From: BRH-c25 sp035627615
GTDB taxonomy: Bacteria > Bacillota > Clostridia > Lutisporales > Lutisporaceae
Assembly: GCA_035627615.1 (NCBI GenBank)
Contig: DASPLL010000086.1
Span: 62,001 to 126,000 of the forward strand
Length of the DNA: 64,000 nt
Reading direction: 5' to 3'
The notes under the pieces were generated by a model, which was given only the letters and a program-made list of their open reading frames with translations, searched no databases and was not told the DNA's origin. Made by a program: the position numbers and the translations under genes. Shown piece by piece: positions 61,727-64,000 of the stretch (its first letter is position 1; every line of letters begins with the position of its first letter).

Positions 61727-62428
61727 ATGCAGCAGAACGAATTCAAAATACTTGTTGTTGATGATGAAGAGAAAATAGTTGAGGTTGTAAAGTCTTATCT
61801 AGACGCAAGTGGTTATAAGGTGTACGCCGCATATAACTGTAAGGAAGCGCAGGATATTTTTGACAAGGTTAACCCGGATCTGCTTATTTTAGATCTGATG
61901 CTGCCGGATATGACTGGCGAGGAGCTTTGCACAAAACTGCGTAAAAAGTCAAGAGTACCAATCATCATGCTTACAGCAAAAATTGATGAAGTAGATATTC
62001 TAAAAGGCTTGGATATTGGTGCGGATGACTATATCACTAAACCATTCAGCACAAAGCAGCTGGTGGCAAGAGTAAAAGCCCTTTTGCGGAGAAGTGCGCA
62101 AGAGGTTATACCGCTCACCGACATTCTTTCATTTAATGAAGGAGATTTGAATATTGACTCGCTGAAGCACGAAGTGAAAAAGCAGGGAGACGTAGTCAGC
62201 CTAACACCAAACGAATACAAGCTGCTAATGTCTATGGTTAAATACCCCCAAAAGGTGTTTACACGTGAAGAGCTAATAGTTTTGGCTTTGGGTGGGGAAT
62301 TTGACGGATTTGACAGGACAATCGACTCCCATATAAAGAACCTGAGACAGAAAATTGAAACTGATACAAAAGACCCTAAATATATTATAACTGTTCATGG
62401 AGTAGGTTATAGATTTGGTGGTGAGTGA
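61727..62428 (+). CDS. OmpR/PhoB-family response regulator
   Basis: 233 aa. Receiver (ILVVDDEEKIVEVVKSYLD, phospho-Asp in LLILDLMLPDMTGEE, TAKIDEVD, KPF) and a C-terminal winged helix (LTPNEYKLLMSMVKYPQKVF; FDRTIDSHIKNLRQKIE; VHGVGYRFGGE). ATG at 61727 after AAAGGGG. This class binds 11-bp tandem repeats, matching the nine operator sites in this block. Cotranscribed from site h with the copper protein. Confidence 0.94.
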   Translation: MQQNEFKILVVDDEEKIVEVVKSYLDASGYKVYAAYNCKEAQDIFDKVNPDLLILDLMLPDMTGEELCTKLRKKSRVPIIMLTAKIDEVDILKGLDIGADDYITKPFSTKQLVARVKALLRRSAQEVIPLTDILSFNEGDLNIDSLKHEVKKQGDVVSLTPNEYKLLMSMVKYPQKVFTREELIVLALGGEFDGFDRTIDSHIKNLRQKIETDTKDPKYIITVHGVGYRFGGE

Positions 62429-62429
62429 T

Positions 62430-63824
62430 ATGAAGGTCACTTTAAGGACTAAGTTGACATTGTCCCATGTTACTACAGCTTTGATATGCGTTGCATTGAT
62501 AAGCTTTTTTTCCAATATTCTACTGGAAAGGTACTTTCAAGATTATGTTAAATCAAATCAAGAAAAAAAGAACAAAGAAGTGGTCTCGCTCTTTTCCTAC
62601 AATTATCAACGTAATGAGCAGTGGGATGCAAAAAGTGTTCAGGATATAGGCGTTTATGCCCTGGAAAGGGGAATGATCGTTGAAGTCAAGGATTTATCGG
62701 GCAGTACCATATGGGATGCTATGTCGTATAATAACGGTTGGTGTGAAGAAATGCTGACTCATATGACTCAGAATATGTACAGCCGATATCCAAATTGGAA
62801 AGGGGAGCTTATTGAGACAAGCTATCCTGTCTTCTATAAGGGAGATCAGGTAGGAAGTATAGATATAGGACATTATGGCCCTTTCTATTTCGATGATAAC
62901 GATTTGGCATTTATAACTGCGCTGAACCGCATATTTATAGGCGTCGGGATTTTTTCACTGTTACTGGCTTTCTTATTCGGGTCAATCATATCAAAAAGAA
63001 TTACAACTCCCATTACTAGAGTTATCAACTCGGCTCAAATGATTGCAAAGGGCTATTTCGGAGATAGGAGTGATGAGCAATCCAACACCAAGGAAATCAG
63101 TCAGTTAACCGATACTATCAATGATCTGGCAGCATCGTTGGAAACCCAGGAAAAGCTGCGAAAGCGTCTTACAGGCGATGTAGCCCATGAATTGAGGACA
63201 CCGGTTGCTACTCTTCAAAGCCATCTGGAAGCAATGCTTGATGGAATATGGGAGCCAAGCAGTGACAGGCTCACAAGCTGTCATGAGGAAACAATACGAA
63301 TAAACAAGCTGATTGGTGACTTGGAAAAGCTGGCACGCTATGAAAGTGATAATATGATATTAAATAAAGAAGAGTTTTGCTTATGTGAATTATTGAAGAG
63401 GCTAATGCATAACTTTGAAAATGACTTTATGCAAAGAAATATAAAAATAGAGATGCAGTGTGAGCATAAGAAACTTTATGCTGATAGGGACAAGATGAGC
63501 CAGGTACTTGTAAACCTGATATCCAATGCACTTAAGTATTCAGGAAATGATAGTCATGTGACCATAGCTGTTGATGAAGATGGAGCGAATACTATAATTA
63601 CAGTAAGTGATACTGGAATCGGTATCTCGGAGGATGATCTGCCTTATGTATTTGAGCGGTTTTACCGGGCAGATAAGTCAAGAAACCGTATGACTGGAGG
63701 TTCCGGTATCGGATTGACTATTGCCAAGGCTATTGTAGAAGCACACAAAGGAGATATTTCGGTAAAAAGTAAATTAGGCGAGGGCACAGTATTTACTGTT
63801 GTCATACCAAAACAGGCAGGTTAA
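62430..63824 (+). CDS. Membrane histidine kinase (BaeS/CusS-like)
   Basis: 464 aa. TM1 (THVTTALICVALISFFSNIL-like region), an outside domain of about 130 residues rich in Trp/Met/Tyr (WCEEMLTHMTQNMYSRYPNW), TM2 (IFIGVGIFSLLLAFLFGSII), HAMP, H-box VAHELRTPVATLQSHLEA, then N-box NLISNALKYSG, DTGIGISEDD and the G-box. The outer MLTHMTQNM is a possible Cu(I)-sensing Met/His cluster. ATG at 62430 directly follows the regulator stop. Confidence 0.92.
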   Translation: MKVTLRTKLTLSHVTTALICVALISFFSNILLERYFQDYVKSNQEKKNKEVVSLFSYNYQRNEQWDAKSVQDIGVYALERGMIVEVKDLSGSTIWDAMSYNNGWCEEMLTHMTQNMYSRYPNWKGELIETSYPVFYKGDQVGSIDIGHYGPFYFDDNDLAFITALNRIFIGVGIFSLLLAFLFGSIISKRITTPITRVINSAQMIAKGYFGDRSDEQSNTKEISQLTDTINDLAASLETQEKLRKRLTGDVAHELRTPVATLQSHLEAMLDGIWEPSSDRLTSCHEETIRINKLIGDLEKLARYESDNMILNKEEFCLCELLKRLMHNFENDFMQRNIKIEMQCEHKKLYADRDKMSQVLVNLISNALKYSGNDSHVTIAVDEDGANTIITVSDTGIGISEDDLPYVFERFYRADKSRNRMTGGSGIGLTIAKAIVEAHKGDISVKSKLGEGTVFTVVIPKQAG

Positions 63825-63841
63825 TTCCTGCTTGTTTTTTT
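63811..63841 (+). terminator. Terminator after the kinase gene
   Basis: AACAGGCAGG pairs with CCTGCTTGTT, then a run of seven T. Confidence 0.88.
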
Positions 63842-63905
63842 ATAGGATGTTGAAGAGTCAGTAATAATAGTTTTCATTTAGAACTTTAGACACAAAATTA
63901 CATAT

Positions 63906-63938
63906 CTCCATAAAATCTGCATAAAAGAACCCTATAAT
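63906..63938 (+). promoter_or_regulatory. Tandem 11-bp operator promoter, site i
   Basis: CTCCATAAAAT and CTGCATAAAAG in tandem (63906-63927), 5-bp spacer AACCC, -10 TATAAT (63933-63938). A ribosome binding site GGGAGGGG lies at 63980-63988, so the gene begins just beyond the window. Confidence 0.85.
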
Positions 63939-64000
63939 CAAGTTGTAAAGCTGGAAAGAAGATGATAGAAAATTCAAATGGGAGGGGTTATGTAAACAAA

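Noticed and set aside
37801..63938. Classical Pho box interpretation of the 11-bp repeats
   Set aside because: Geometry is similar, but the sequence differs from CTGTCATA-type repeats and the linked genes are metal proteins, not phosphate genes. Kept as an alternative to test.

Overview
The window reads as a chromosome segment of an anaerobic, low-to-moderate GC Bacillota of class Clostridia. Strong ribosome binding sites precede most genes. Other pointers are a GlgC/GlgD pair, a PerR/Fur regulator, PrsW, ArsA, a T-box leader, double-zinc-ribbon proteins and a CamA-like solitary DNA methyltransferase. The exact genus cannot be fixed from sequence alone; no rRNA or tRNA gene was seen.

Region 1 (1-18 kb) is mostly housekeeping. 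It holds the 3' part of lon, engB, a CPBP membrane protease, a family 2 glycosyltransferase, a Yip1 protein, the CCA-adding enzyme, a divergent cis-prenyltransferase, a ThiF-like E1, a repeat lipoprotein, an EF-hand-like protein, a MocR regulator, an HD-GYP protein, a BadF-type ATPase, an FMN-binding-like protein, PerR and a LysM protein. A 449-bp element closed by matched inverted arms (10820-11268) lies in front of the mocR-type gene and is either a large structured RNA or a MITE.

Region 2 (18-34.4 kb) is centred on glycogen: glgB, glgC, glgD, glgP and a GH13 maltodextrin hydrolase. A CamA-like adenine methyltransferase sits directly downstream of the GH13 gene. PrsW, two DUF2229-type dehydratase-activase-related proteins, a chromate transporter relic and 5-formyl-THF cyclo-ligase follow. 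Several intergenic gaps carry related low-complexity or palindromic repeats.

Region 3 (34.4-43 kb) has a LiaF-like membrane protein, a single-domain response regulator and an ABC exporter. The last 256 bp of the exporter gene, plus about 17 bp beyond it, are duplicated 4.3 kb downstream. Between the copies lies an arsRDA block with broken genes, so this looks like an inserted island.

Region 4 (42-64 kb) is an accessory metal and sulfur block. It includes LarE, an IscU-like protein with a tandem E1, a four-helix copper-storage protein, an NhaC antiporter, a T-box-controlled (probably Cys) amino-acid ABC importer, Met/Cys/His-rich small proteins, a chemoreceptor, HMA metallochaperone domains, an HMA-SafE-cupredoxin membrane protein, a DUF2318 protein and two two-component systems. 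The main discovery is a promoter architecture found nine times, only between 37.8 and 64 kb: two tandem 11-bp repeats close to CTCCATAAAAT, then exactly 5 bp, then a -10 hexamer, with no -35 box. It resembles OmpR/PhoB-class operators, and the OmpR-type pair at 61.7-63.8 kb is the natural regulator, giving a probable copper (thiophilic metal) regulon. A second layer consists of two sigma-54 promoters on either side of a histidine kinase/NtrC-type activator pair, driving zinc-ribbon and Met-rich small proteins.
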